The notes under the pieces: generated by a model | Told to the model about the DNA's origin: nothing | Seen by the model: only the letters and a program-made list of their open reading frames with translations | The model's database searches: none | Made by a program: the position numbers and the translations under genes | Shown: in pieces, positions 1 to 46,477 of the stretch | Position numbering within the stretch: the first letter of the stretch is position 1 | Layout: every line of letters starts with the position of its first letter | Source of the DNA: Halocaridina rubra | Taxonomy: Eukaryota; Arthropoda; Malacostraca; Decapoda; Atyidae | DNA: 64,000 bases | Reading direction: 5' to 3' | NCBI GenBank assembly: GCA_037179515.1 | Contig: JAXCGZ010009438.1 | Location: forward strand, 167,001 to 231,000

Positions 1-334
1 ATAGTCGATAAAGTATTTCTAGAGTGACATGTAGTCTTTCATCCTTTTCTAAGTCCAATAAAATATGTAAGCTACACAGATTGTCCTGATACCTTCCCAA
101 CAAGAGAAGGTATCACATACTTCATATTATCTCCTAGTGCAGGGAACAAGACTGCCGCCCCATTGTCATTCTATCTCCTAGGACAGGGAACTAGAATACC
201 ACCGCCTTGTGGAAATCAACTATATGCAACAGAATTAACTAAAAGTCAACGTTGTTCTTTGACTTGGCAATCGTTCTCATACGAGGGATGACAACCTTTG
301 TGTATTGATTTTTATTAAGAGTGTAATACCAAAC

Positions 335-545
335 AGTCAAAGAAAATTATCCTCAATGGGCCGTGGCACCAAGAAAACATTTAAGAAAATAAAGAGAGAG
401 AGAAAAACGGGGAGTGCTATGCTTTGTCAGATGAGAAGGGATAAATATACATAACGATTTACGCCAGAATATTTGAGAGATGTACGCATAGGAAGAAAGC
501 TGTAATTGAAGATAGATTTGACAATAAACTGTCCTGGCCAATTCT
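335..545 (+). repeat. Repeat family G copy
   Basis: Shares ordered segments with 39,252-39,485: CAAAGAAAAT, GAAAACAT, GGGAGTG, TCAGATG, CAGTCCTGGCCA-like end. Resembles the 3' end of the LINE relic (46,495-46,600) in antisense. Confidence 0.55.
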
Positions 546-715
546 ATGTATTGTGATCAGCATCTTTTACACACTAAATGCAAAATACTAAGTTTGTGTT
601 GCTTCTTTAAATGGATATAAGAACTTGCCTTTATTATTAGTATTATTTTTGTAAATGTGATACACTTACTATCCAAACATGATACCATAGTCCAGAGACA
701 CTAGCGGGATCAACA

Positions 716-895
716 TGTATTTTAATGTTTTATTTGCCACTATTAGTCTCCATATGGAGGTGGACACAGATGGATTGAAACTGGGAATTAAGACTGGATG
801 CACTCCCTATCACCCCACCATTGGTTTTAGTTCTGGTCCATCACCTCCTGAGCTGGGCATCCTACCACTACACTATGGCAGTCTTCATTTAAAAA
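716..895 (-). mobile_element. SINE family A
   Basis: Inverse copy: GGTGGACACAGATGGATTG, GGGAATTAAGACTGGATGC, CTGAGCTGGGCATCCTACCA, CTACACTATGGCAGTC. The B box is degenerate. Confidence 0.7.
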
Positions 896-1219
896 AAATG
901 TAAATTGCTACAGCATGATTGGCCTTACCTTTATTACTGGTATTCTTGTAGTACATATGATATAATAATGATAAATTTGCAATCCAAGCGTGATGCCATA
1001 GTCCAAAGAAGCTAACAGGATCAACACTACTTAAAACAAATTAATCATTTGTTTCTTACATACCCTTGTCTTGCCAAATATACAGCAGAATGACATAACA
1101 AAGAAATAACAGCAATTCAGCAGGTAATATTACAAGTTTCCACTTTTCTGAACACAATAATTAGCTTGTTCATGCACACACATTTTCAACAACAAATATA
1201 ACATATAACAATAGCATCA

Positions 1220-1290
1220 ATTCCCCTTGTAAGGGGAATGGCCGAGTCAAAGCACATTACATTCACCAGAAGTCGAACATGCAGTCTACA
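1220..1290 (+). repeat. Repeat family C fragment
   Basis: CCCCTTGTAAGGGGAATGGC, CGAGTCAAAGCAC, ATTCACCAGAAG; only the start of the family is present. Confidence 0.6.
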
Positions 1291-2472
1291 AAATCAAGGT
1301 CCTGTTTAAACATATCCAAAACTAGGCCTCAAGCTTACCAAATTTACCCTATCACAATCTTATAAGCCTGATGTCGCTCGGTAATATCATGTGAAGTTAT
1401 CACTTTTGTCCTTTTCATCCTACCTTTTGCATGCTTCTCGCCCTCCTGAATGTTTAGGAACTTCACACCCCTTACCTCCATCTCCATCTTGGTAGATATC
1501 TAGCTCAAATGCTTATTAGACCAGTTCGAGAAATCTTCTTTATCTATATTCAAAAGCCACAATTCCCTTTAAAAGGGGGGTGAATAGTTTATGCTAAAGA
1601 CTTGCCTCTTTGTGGGAAGATAATATTGAGGAGATTCTCAGTTCCTGAGCTCTGTCTTAAACAGTCAACTTTTTCACTATGATAAAGTACACAGAGGATG
1701 TATTCTTGCCCCTCTTCCTTATTACTCTTATTCATGCATCTTAGATGTCCATAGCAATTATGTAATTTCATTTCCACTCTCTCAATTAGCTTTTCCTATT
1801 TTAATACTAATACAGTGTCTTACTCTGCTCACTTTACAGTACTGTACTTCATTTTTCCTTTTCTCAACTACATTTAATAACGACTGTACCACAGGTTCTG
1901 ACGAGGAAAGAAAATTAAGACAAGTATAAAACAGTCAGATACGAGCTTCTCCTTTGTCATTAGCTTTGACCCATTTCCGTATGGGGTCACTATTTCTTGC
2001 TAGTCTTTTCCATCTTTCCTGCTTCGTATATCCTGTTTCCTAAGTCTATTATCCAACATATCATTAAATATATTTTCCTTCCATCGAAACTTAGGTATCC
2101 CAATTCCTCTCCTTCTCTCCACTTCCATATTCATAACCCTCCTATATATCCATCTCCACAGTTACAAGTTATTTCTTCCAAGAGGGAAATAAAACTTCCA
2201 AAAATAAAAAATAGCAATATATATTTGTCTGAAAAAATGACGATTGGATATATTTAACTTCTTAAATATAAGTACTACAGCTACTGTTCAGTTCAGTTCA
2301 GGTGTATAGAACAGTAATTTAGTAACCACAGGATCAATACAGAAAGTCATAAGAATCATTTTAATGCTCTTTACCCCACAGTCAAAGCCATAATCATTAA
2401 TAAATGCTATTGAGCAATGACTGCAGAGCAAGGATATTCTCCACGTTCTCTTAGTTAAGATGATCAAACCAT

Positions 2473-2612
2473 GGGTCTATTGCTATTCAGGCTCAAGAAT
2501 AGCTTACAAAATGAGGTTCTACTTGCTATCCGGGCTCAAAAATAGCTACAACATGAGGTTCTAATTGCTATCCAAACTCAAGAATAGCTAAAAAATGAAG
2601 ATCTCATTACAA
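2473..2612 (+). repeat. Tandem repeat, about 3 x 48 bp
   Basis: Units share TTGCTATyC, GGGCTCAAGAATAGCT and AAAATGAGGTTCTA. Confidence 0.8.
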
Positions 2613-2882
2613 GAGTAACTCACAGGAGGATAAACAGTGAGAAAGTGACTTGGGAGGTTGATAATTGGAAGATTAAGGCTTTAACACTTGACTAACAACC
2701 ACACTTGGTACGTCTCTGCCTTGCAAACATTGTAGCAATGTTATAGTCAAGCAATAATTGTGGTATTTAATAAATTAAGTGGAAGTATTGCAATTACTAG
2801 CATGCAAAGTAATTAAAAATCTTTTGTCTATAATTGCAAGTATGCATTCAGTATTTTTTTAATTTAATGATTTAAAAATATC

Positions 2883-3012
2883 AGATCTTGTAAAGATGTG
2901 TAACCCCCATAACCTCATGAAACTTAAATAACCCCGTGGTTAGGTTAGGCAACTTGCATTGTCAATATGAATAACCCTAGAGCACCTGGGGGTTCCTCTT
3001 CTTTACAACATC
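2883..3012. mobile_element. Foldback MITE (family D)
   Basis: Left arm GATCTTGTAAAGATGTGTAA; right arm in reverse complement GGATGTTGTAAAGAAGAGGA. The centre holds GGTTAGGTTAGG. About 130 bp; seven copies in the window. Confidence 0.8.
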
Positions 3013-3411
3013 CAAAATAACAAGTAAAACTTTATGTAAATATATTTGAAATAAAGAATTTTGGTAGAATAAAGGATCAGTCTAACACTGTATAACCTGA
3101 GTTGATCGTGTGTTGCTTTGCATTTACATTATAAGTACAAAGAAACTACCAGTAGTATATGCCAATGGTAATCAGAGAAATTGCCAAGCACACTTCTCGG
3201 TCATTTTCTTGTGGGTAAGTGTAATTTCCTTTCATTTAAATTATACCCATTTCTTAAAGCATATCTTACAATGCTATAGATTTCTGCTAATCTGATCCAT
3301 TTACAATCTGTAAGTTTGACACACATTCTACATCACACAGCTGAACAATTTCAAAGCCAATTTTGAATACAAGAAATATACTAAACATGATTTTTATGCA
3401 TATGGTATATA

Positions 3412-3752
3412 CAGGGGGTCCTCGGTTTACGAGGTTCTCGACCTACGATGTTTTGAAGTTACGATGCATCTCCCATTAATAATTTTGCTTCTTTTTTTAT
3501 AATTTTTGGCCTGTAGTATATCTCCTAAGTTTAAACAAGATTCTTCTGATGGCAGTTCATTGGAAAAAAGAGAAGCCATCACCATGGAAGTGAAATGAAG
3601 ATATTGAATAGCTCGGAAAGGGAGAAGCTTTACTAATGCGTTAGCATAGGTGGGTGACGTAAGATCTTATTTAGGTGTTCTGACTTATGCAGAAAATTAG
3701 GTTATGGGACGTCTTGAGGAATGGAACTGCAACGTAGGTCGAGGACCCCCTG
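3412..3752. mobile_element. Tigger-like MITE
   Basis: Inverted ends CAGGGGGTCCTCGGTTTACG and CGTAGGTCGAGGACCCCCTG. The interior retains a degenerate transposase N-terminus (AGAGAAGCCATCACCATGGA region). Related to 49,336-49,664. Confidence 0.88.
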
Positions 3753-4324
3753 TTATTTTTTAATTGCAAACCTTTGCAAAATTATCAAAAACACTTAATA
3801 ATTATGTACTGAAAATTGCAGCTTACAAGTTAACTTTTTAAGCCATAAAATATTGAGATTCGTTTTATGCAACCCTTCCAGAGCCTACTCGAGAAATCAG
3901 TTACCACCAATTCTTGAATTGTACTGCACAGTTCTATAAACACCTAAAGTCACCCTATTAAGGTATGTAAGGCTTTTAGGGTAGTTTAGGTTAGCTATAT
4001 TAAGTTATTTAAGTACCTAGAACTGCCCACAAAATGGCCCTGACACAAAAGATAAAGAGTTCCGAAAAGAAAAACAAAATCAGATTAATTCTAAACACAC
4101 CATAACCTAAGAGAAAATTTGTTTTCCACAAATTTTAGGGGTGCATAAAACTAAACCAAAAAATTATTTCATCTCTAGGGGTTGAAAGATTCAGCAGGGA
4201 GGCAAGACAATTGCACCTATGCCATTTGCCCCTTCAGACAAATGGCCCCTAAATAAACATGTTATAATGTTTACATTGAACTTTTATTTCTTAATTAAAT
4301 ATTTAACTTTCATATTTACAATAG

Positions 4325-4880
4325 GCAGAAGATGGTGACCTAGAGTCAGAAATAACCCACAGAATACAAGCGGGATGGAAGAACTGGAAGAAAGTGTCTG
4401 GGGTGCTGTGCGACAGGAGAATAGGGATTAAGTTGAGGGGTAAAGTGCATAAGACAGTTGTGAGACCTGCGATGATGTATGGAGCAGAGACATGGGCAAT
4501 AAAGAAGACACAAGAGAAAAAACTGGATGTGGCAGAGATGAGGATGTTGAGATGGATGTGTGGGGTGACAAGAAGTGATAAGATCAGAAACGAGGTAATT
4601 AGAGGTACCTCAAAAGTTAGAGAAATATCAGATAAGATACAAGAAAGTAGACTAAGATGGTATGGTCATGTCGTTAGGAGGGATGAATAGTACATTGGGA
4701 GGAGGGTGATGGAAATGGATATACAGGGTAGGAGAGGGAGGGGGAGACCAAAGCATAGGTGGATGGATTGCATTAATAATGACCTGAGGTCTAAAGGTTT
4801 GATGGGTGATGGGGTATGGGACAGAAACATATCGGGAACACTGGCCAGAAACATCGACCCCACATAAAAGTGGGTAAAGA
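4325..4880 (+). pseudogene. 3' fragment of an RTE-type LINE
   Basis: Typical C-terminal reverse transcriptase segment: VVRPAMMYGAETWAIKK, VAEMRMLRWMCGVTRSDKIR, RLRWYGHVVRRDE, then after a stop GRGRPKHRWMDCINNDL. Only the 3' part remains. Confidence 0.85.
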
Positions 4881-5589
4881 TGTAGACGAAGAAGATTTAC
4901 AATAGGCAATTATCCGCTTTTTCATTAAGTTAGGGCTTACTGTCCTAAGGGCAATTATCTGTAAACCATTCGGGACTGACAAAATTCGAACCTTGACCAC
5001 TGAGTGATGAACTTAAAAGAGGGGCAGACACTCCCAACAAGCATTGAACATACCACTTACCCTAGCTCCAGAAGGATGCTGCAAATATACCCCCATTAAA
5101 ACTTGTAATTGGTGAATATATTTAATGGCTCAACAAAAGTAAATGTAATATAATCAGTTGATACACTAATGTAAACATACACAGTAGCACCACTGAACCA
5201 AAGTGGCCAGTCACACACCTACAATTATAGCTTAAAGAAAAAAAAAATTTGCTCTGAAGGGGTTTCACTGACAGATAAAAACTTTTCCAAGATAAATTAA
5301 TTTTAGAACTTTTAACCCTGTAACCCATAGTGGCTATGTGAGGTTGTTGTCATTAGCAACTTCTTTACGTCACTGATCACAAGGCGGGTGTGTCGTACTG
5401 CCCCTCGGACGAATGCCCCGAACTCTTAATTCTAAAGGAGACCCTTGTGCCCTTGATAATATTCCTTTAGGTTTAGTTGATAGGTAAGGTTAGAATAGGT
5501 TTGGTTTTGACATAGCCATTGTTCAAAATGAGCAAGATATGAGGCATTTAAAATTAAATTCACTATAGTCCGCATTATTAAAAACTGAA

Positions 5590-5690
5590 GGGGTTAATTT
5601 CATAGAAAGTAATTGTCCTAGGAGGTAATCGTTCCAAGGGGCATATATCCTAGAGGGCAAATTAATCTAAAGGGTAATTATCCAGTCTTC
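5590..5690 (+). repeat. Short degenerate tandem repeat, about 19-20 bp
   Basis: Repeating pattern such as GTAATTGTCCTAGGAGGTAA, CCAAGGGGCATATATCC, TAGAGGGCAAATTAATC. Similar GGGCAATTATC motifs recur at 4,905-4,970. Confidence 0.5.
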
Positions 5691-5838
5691 GTAGTATTGT
5701 ACAATAACATATGGTACATAACAGTATTATTAAGACACTATGATGTGTATTCTATTAGTATTTTAATAAGTGTTGAAAATTTATTAGATGACGAATTTTG
5801 TTTCCTATATTGGTACAATGTCTCTATCAAGTTTAAAG

Positions 5839-5844
5839 TTTATT
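5839..5844 (-). terminator. Possible CCAR1 poly(A) signal
   Basis: First AATAAA on the minus strand that I find downstream of the CCAR1 stop, about 930 nt away. The implied 3' UTR would contain one copy of repeat family C (5,903-6,135). Not confirmed by anything else. Confidence 0.25.
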
Positions 5845-5902
5845 TATCAAATACTGTAACACATACAGAAAGGCATTACAGTAACACATAAACAGTCACT
5901 GC

Positions 5903-6135
5903 AGTCCCATTTGCAAGGATGGCGGCATAATCAAAGTACACATTCACCAATACCATATGTATCTCGGTTACTCCACTTAGTTCCTTGGGGATTAAGGACA
6001 GCCACATCCCCCCCCCAACAATGCTTGGGGTCATCCACTGGGTAAGTGGGTAAAGTTCTTCTGCCATAAGGCCCAAGGGAAACGACTCGTTTACCCTCAC
6101 GGCTCGATATCATGGAAATCCCCCTACATCCACCC
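5903..6135 (+). repeat. Repeat family C copy
   Basis: Signature GGCATAATCAAAG, CATTCACC, TCCTTGGGGATTAAGG, TGCTTGGGGTCATCCACTGG and TAAGTGGG. Shared with 7,835, 12,472, 17,028, 18,098 and 33,343. Confidence 0.7.
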
Positions 6136-6770
6136 ATCCAAGTTTACCATGCTAGCAGGTGTGAGAAATCCCTTTGAACCATGTCACTTATTAACAATCT
6201 CTCTCAATTCATTCCTATCTCTTCCCGGCTCCAGTGATATCATATGCATCCAATGTTCTTTTCGTCCCATCCATCCATCTCAATTTGTGTCTTCCTTATG
6301 ACCTTATTCCAATTACTTCTGCACTCCAGATTCTTTGCTAGTTATTCATCATTCATGATTTCCAGATGTCCAAAGCCCCTCAGTACTCTCTGGTCTAACT
6401 TTTACGATAGCCTCAATGTAAACAATATGATCTATTGCCATAAGTTACGAAGTAATATAGCGTAGTCTCACCTAGGCCTAAGTTTTGGCCTACTGGTACC
6501 CTATATGTTGGAGGATTGTCTTATAAAGTAGGTTTGCTCAATCTCAGATTTTTTGAGGTTGGCTTATGTCTAATCAATTTGTAAGCTACAATTTACGGTA
6601 TGTATTTTAGCCAACTAATAAAAAGTAAAGGCAGTGTATTCCTTATTGAATTTTCAATATAAAACAATTATCAAGTGGGAAAGAATAATCCTGGAGTTTT
6701 AACATCGCCTACATTTGAAAATTCATAATGCTACCTTGGGGAACAAATAAAAACCCTCATCAGGCCATAA

Positions 6771-41878
<35,108 letters not shown>

Positions 41879-41890
41879 CCTCCCTCACCT
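41879..41890 (-). other. Possible 5' UTR splice acceptor before the CCAR1 start
   Basis: On the minus strand GGTACTAG lies at 41,889 and upward, only 10 bases before the start codon context GAGGGAGG. This would leave a very short 5' UTR piece and imply a separate upstream noncoding exon. The pyrimidine tract is weak. Confidence 0.3.
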
Positions 41891-42004
41891 AGTACCACAA
41901 TAGAAATAAAAACTCAAAAGATTAATGATTAAGGTCTCTTTAGGAAACTTGCTGTAGAATTTACTAAAAATCTATCTATACAGGGAAGCCATAAATGCCA
42001 TCTT

Positions 42005-42117
42005 ATAATGGGAGTGGCTTAGTCAAAGCAAAAATAATACCTCCTCCATATTCCCGTGTCATAAAAGTCAGCTAAATGAGGTGGAGCAAGGGATTGGTAA
42101 TCTCCTCCTTTGTATCT
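42005..42117 (+). repeat. Repeat family H fragment
   Basis: ATACCTCCTCCATATTCCCG, CTAAATGAGGTGGAGCAAGG, ATTGGTAATCTCCTCC. Confidence 0.6.
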
Positions 42118-42411
42118 TCCTCCCAAAAACAGTCAAGTTTAAAAGAATACAATTAGCAAATTTCCAAAAAAAAACATTAAAACTGCCATACATGAAATGA
42201 CATAATATATATACAGTATATCATTAAAAATAAGGACTGCCACAAGTAACATAAAATCGTTTATTAAAGAGATTAACGATAATTGGTTTCACTTACACTT
42301 TCATAGAACAAGTGAAGGGATAAAGGGTCATATATATACAGACCAAAACAACTATCAACACTCAATATTACTAAATGCAAGCTGTTTAAAAAATATAATA
42401 TGAACTCTGTA

Positions 42412-43980
42412 CACTCAGCTCGTTTTTTACGCGTTGTTATAATACGCGAAATTGGAATAACGCCCCCAAATAATAACAGTAAAAAAATACGAAAGACACG
42501 AATAATGCCCACTCAAAAAATTCGAAAAACAAAATTTCATTTTAGTAAATGAGCTACCGCCTCAGAGGCACTTTTCCATCATGCTGCCATGTGCTTAAGT
42601 GTCTCTTTACCCAGCATACTGCATGGATATATCGCTTGTTCTGTGTTTGTGTTAAAGTTTGTGTTTCCAGTGCTTTTTATTTTACAGATTATATACTGTA
42701 CTATCATGGCCAGTAAATACCCAGGAAAAGACTGTGGAAGTGCTTCTACTCCCAAAAGAGCGAGAAAGGCAATAAATCTTTGAGTAAAACTTCAAGTATT
42801 GGCCCGTTATGAGTGTGGTGAGAGTACAGCAGCTATAAAACTGTCGATGCAACACTATCCATAAAAATGCGGAAATAATAAAGAAGAGTGCAAAATCTGG
42901 TATTAGTTTGACTTCGCTTAAGTCTTCATATTCTCGATCGGATATTATGGAGAGAATGGGGAAAATTCTATGAAAGTGGATGAGCATTAAGAACAGCAAA
43001 CAAACTAGCCGTATAATATCGTCAAGGAAAAAGCCCCATCGTATATATTGAGTACACCTGTGTACAGTAATTGTTTACGTTTTTTCTGTAATATTTTCAA
43101 TACCACACTACAGTATTATATTCAGTCGTTGCAAAATAAAGATAATTAGTTTTTTAGTCTTGCTTTTCATTTCTTTTATGTTAGCTTTATTTATTTTTGC
43201 AGCTAGGGGTTGGCTCTCCCACTTCCTCCTCTTCTCCTACCGCTTATATCACCTGTTCATTGTCTGTTGCTCACCGTTAATAGAGTGAGTAGAATATGTG
43301 TAATATTTTTTACTTATATCATTACTGTAATTCAGGCATTGCATAATGAAAAAAATTAGGTTTCTAGGCTTGCTTTTTGTATAATGATTTTTAAGTTTGC
43401 AGATGGGGTTCGTTCTCCTCTTCACCTACCGCTTATGTCAAGTGATCATCGCCACCACACTCATCCCAATGCCTGTTGCTCACTGTATATAGAGTGAGAA
43501 GAATGTGTTATATATTCAGGCATTGCATAATGAAATATTTTTTTTTTTTAAGTCTTGCTTTGGTTATTTTTTATTCTTATTTTATCTTTGTTTACGGTTG
43601 CAGATAGAGGTTTCATTCTCCCGCATCCTCCTCCTCTTCTACCGCATAAGTTACATACTCACCGCCACCATACACATATCTGTGTATGCTTGTTGCCCAC
43701 CGCATAATATAGAGTATGTCAATTTGCTTACTGTACAGTAAATCTGAATATCTTTTATACTCTTAACTATTTGTTTTTCAATAAAAATAGCTACAGGTCT
43801 TTCTGCTTTATTAGGTACTTATAAAATACGTTTTACTTATCTTATATCTTTGGCATGGTGTGTCTATGTACGGTTGTGGAAAGTATCTATGCCCATTATC
43901 ATTGTTTCTAATGGAAAAGACTTGTTACATTACACGTCACTTCTGAGAACCTATCTTCGCGTTATTCCAAGAACTGGGTG
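42412..43980 (+). mobile_element. Tigger-type DNA transposon, decayed
   Basis: Flanked by TA on both sides, with ends CACTCAGCTCG and, in reverse complement, CACCCAGTTCTTGG. It contains a broken transposase start (42,706) and, to the right, three diverged units of about 195 bp (43,195-43,740), each with an LQxxVRSPxSSSS-like reading and a TTTGCAG-type lead. Confidence 0.85.
42706..43050 (+). pseudogene. Tigger transposase N-terminal pseudogene
   Basis: MASKYPGKDCGSASTPKRAR is a typical Tigger start; a stop follows KAINL. The continuation in frames VKLQVLARYECGESTAAIKL, NAEIIKKSAKSGI and SYSRSDIMERMGKIL is the helix-turn-helix region, broken by stops and a frameshift. Confidence 0.85.
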
Positions 43981-44079
43981 TACTTCTGAATATATATACA
44001 TACTATATGTTGAGAGATATCTTTTCACAGGACCTGACAGTCTGTCCTATATAGAATTTATCCTGTGCACTAAGAATTT

Positions 44080-44214
44080 CGAATCTTATAAAGAACAACA
44101 ACCCCAAAGTGCTCTAGGTTTCTTCATATTTGCAAGGCAAGTAACCTAATCTAACCTAAATATTCAAGGGGGTCTTTACAAGGAGTTCTGAGGGATACTC
44201 ATCTTTGCAAGATA
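44080..44214. mobile_element. Foldback MITE (family D)
   Basis: Left arm GAATCTTATAAAGAACAACA, then CCCCAAAGTGCTCTAGG, central TAACCTAATCTAACCTAAAT, right arm ACTCATCTTTGCAAGAT. Confidence 0.78.
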
Positions 44215-44796
44215 TGGAATTTATGATACAATTTCAAACTCTTCTTGGAATTTATCATCACAATACCTACACATAAAAGAAAAAAATGGTATAGCATATA
44301 AAATCTCATTGGAAATGTAATTTCTATAAATGAATTTATATGCAGTCTAAGGACTGTTTAGATCAGATTATCAACTGTAAATTTGTAAGGATGTACAGCA
44401 GTAACAGATGTCGTCGTTGCTGTTGTTGAATTCATTTGTGTACCTACTACATTTGTATTTCTCTTCCCAATCATGCCTACAACTCACTTTCCAATCAGTG
44501 CAATGGTAAAACCATGCAAGACAAAAATAAATCATTCCTATCTCTCCCGTCAATCAAGCAAGAAAGTCGTTTTTCAATTGGTACAGTAGAAAAGCCATTC
44601 ATGTGTCTAACAATCATACCTGTAATTCCCCTGGTATTCAAAACAGACTTAAAACTTACAATTTGAAATTTGGCAAAACCAGTTATTAAATACTCAAACA
44701 CATATAGAAGTCTCATTCCAATCAGTGCTTGCCAGGCAGTGATTGATATTCTACTATAGCTGCTATTGCTGTATATTCAAAAATAAATGAGTATCT

Positions 44797-44962
44797 GCCC
44801 AGCCCCCCGGGACGTCAGCCGGCGCCCCCCCCCCCGGGCCCCCGCAGCCGCCGCAGCTAAACCTCGGCTGGCGGGACGACCGCCCGGATGCGGCCGCGCG
44901 TTCCACGCTGCCGCGGCAGAGGGGGGCCACGGAGCGGAGAGCGTGGGCACCTGTGCGGGTTC
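44797..44962. other. Very GC-rich block of unknown origin
   Basis: About 165 bp of mostly G and C, including CCGGCGCCCCCCCCCCCCGG and GATGCGGCCGCGCG, with sharp edges in AT-rich DNA. A plus-strand frame is open (44,787-45,044) but has only Ala/Pro/Gly/Arg composition. It replaces the head of a SINE A copy. It could be foreign DNA, an assembly or polishing error, or a GC-rich insertion. Confidence 0.75.
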
Positions 44963-45070
44963 TAGTCTACCATGGGCATTAGATAGGCATTCAGTCTTAA
45001 ATTCCCCAGCTAAAACATGTCAGTGCCGACCCCCATTACAATAAGGACTAATTGTGACACAAAAATGGGG
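44963..45070 (+). mobile_element. SINE family A, head missing
   Basis: From GGTTCTAGTCTACCATGGGC to GGACTAATTGTGACACAAAA matches the B box and tail of the family. The A-box half is absent and replaced by the GC-rich block at 44,797-44,962. Confidence 0.8.
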
Positions 45071-45115
45071 CAGACATTTGTTAAAACATTCAATGGGATT
45101 ACTAGCTTTATAATC

Positions 45116-46140
45116 CAGAGATGATCCCCTACAGATCGAACAACCTGAGTTATGAACATTCACAGATATGAACAAAATCCTGCCCATTATCTACCTATGT
45201 ATTAATGCATGTATGGCTGTACTGTACTGTATTATTACATTATTATTACTGTATTAAATTTCATTAATACTGTACACAGGGGTCCCCGTTTTATGTCAGG
45301 GTTCCGTTCCCGACAGCTGACTTAAACCGGATTTTCATGTAAGTCGGAAAATACCTAAATTCGAACATAGGTCCCCCAATAATGTTATATATAAATACTC
45401 TAAAACAGTGCTCTTCAAACTTTTTCAATGTCGTCCACCCTAGGGTAAATCTTTAAAAAATCTGTCCACCCTAACCTTTCAACTGCTAATACCTAACATT
45501 CCTGATCTTTTGTATCTTATTTTAAAGCCTACAGCAGGAGAAAAAAGGACAGTTTATTTCTCATTTTTGTATGTAATCTATTTACTCTTCTGAATCAACA
45601 CGATTACATAATAAAATTGTACATTACCGGTAAATTTCAAACATATAACAAAATAAATATACATCTGTGATTAATAGACAACCTGCATGAAGCATTGATC
45701 TCATCCACCCCCTGTCCACCCCACAGCTTAATCTTGTCCACCCAGTTTGAATAGCACTGCATCTAAAACATAGAAAAATATTCTTAGTTCTTAATCTACT
45801 ACATGAAAATAGTTAAAGTACACTATACAGTATTGATTACCTTTACTACTGTGGTTGGTTTGCATCTGGATAAGTGGTATGTCGAAAACTTGATTTATTA
45901 ATAATTTATTAATTATTTATTGGCTTCTGATGTAAGAGCGGAACGAATTGACGTGGAACTTAAAACATGGACCCCCTTTTGTTTTATGTAGTAGTTAAGA
46001 GTCTAGAGCCAAAGTACTGTACAGTACTACATAAGTATGTACTGTACAGTACTTTTATTTACCTAAATACAACTAATGAACAATTCTACTTACAAACGGA
46101 CTTCTGTAACCTAACTTGTTCGTAAGTTGGGAAGTCCCAG
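45116..46140. mobile_element. TIR element (MITE family A, second copy)
   Basis: Shares subterminal sequence with 14,442-15,807: GAACAAAATCCT, CCATTATCTACC, TACTGTACTGTA on the left, and GTATGTACT, TACTTACAAACGGACT, TTCGTAAGT on the right. Interrupted by a different TIR element (45,277-45,981). Confidence 0.75.
45277..45981. mobile_element. TIR element nested in a MITE
   Basis: Begins CAGGGGTCCCCGTTTTATG and ends TAAAACATGGACCCCCTTTTG, imperfect inverted termini of about 18 bp, inside 45,116-46,140. The interior includes short GTCCACCC repeats (45,420-45,740). Confidence 0.7.
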
Positions 46141-46142
46141 TC

Positions 46143-46280
46143 TAACGTGGGTGGACACTGACATGTTAGAGCTGTGGAACAAAGGCTGGATGCCTTTCTT
46201 AACGGCCTATGGTGGGCTCGAACCTGCATTAGTCACTTCCCGACCCACTCATGTTACCACTCAACTACTGCAGCCCTCAT
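46143..46280 (-). mobile_element. SINE family A
   Basis: Inverse copy: GTGGGTGGACACTGACATGT, GGCTGGATGCCTTTCTTAAC, GTGGGCTCGAACCTGCATTA, CTCAACTACTGCAGCCC. Confidence 0.82.
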
Positions 46281-46477
46281 TAGGATTATTAGACTGATAT
46301 CTATATAAAATTCTGCCACTCCGAAATCTGATACAGTACACTGTACATAGGTTAGTGTAGGTCAGAATTAGGTAAAAAATAAAAAAACGATAAATTATGA
46401 TAACATATGACATCAATTTAATGTTCTCCACACTTACACATTACAATTTCTTCACTTTTTAAACCCTTAATAAGATT

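Noticed and set aside
4652..4909. Minus-strand frames over 4.65-5.0 kb
   Set aside because: Antisense of the RTE LINE tail, which has recognisable protein similarity on plus.
44787..45044. 85-codon frame in the GC-rich block
   Set aside because: Composition alone (Ala/Pro/Gly/Arg) and a run-on into SINE sequence; not a credible protein.
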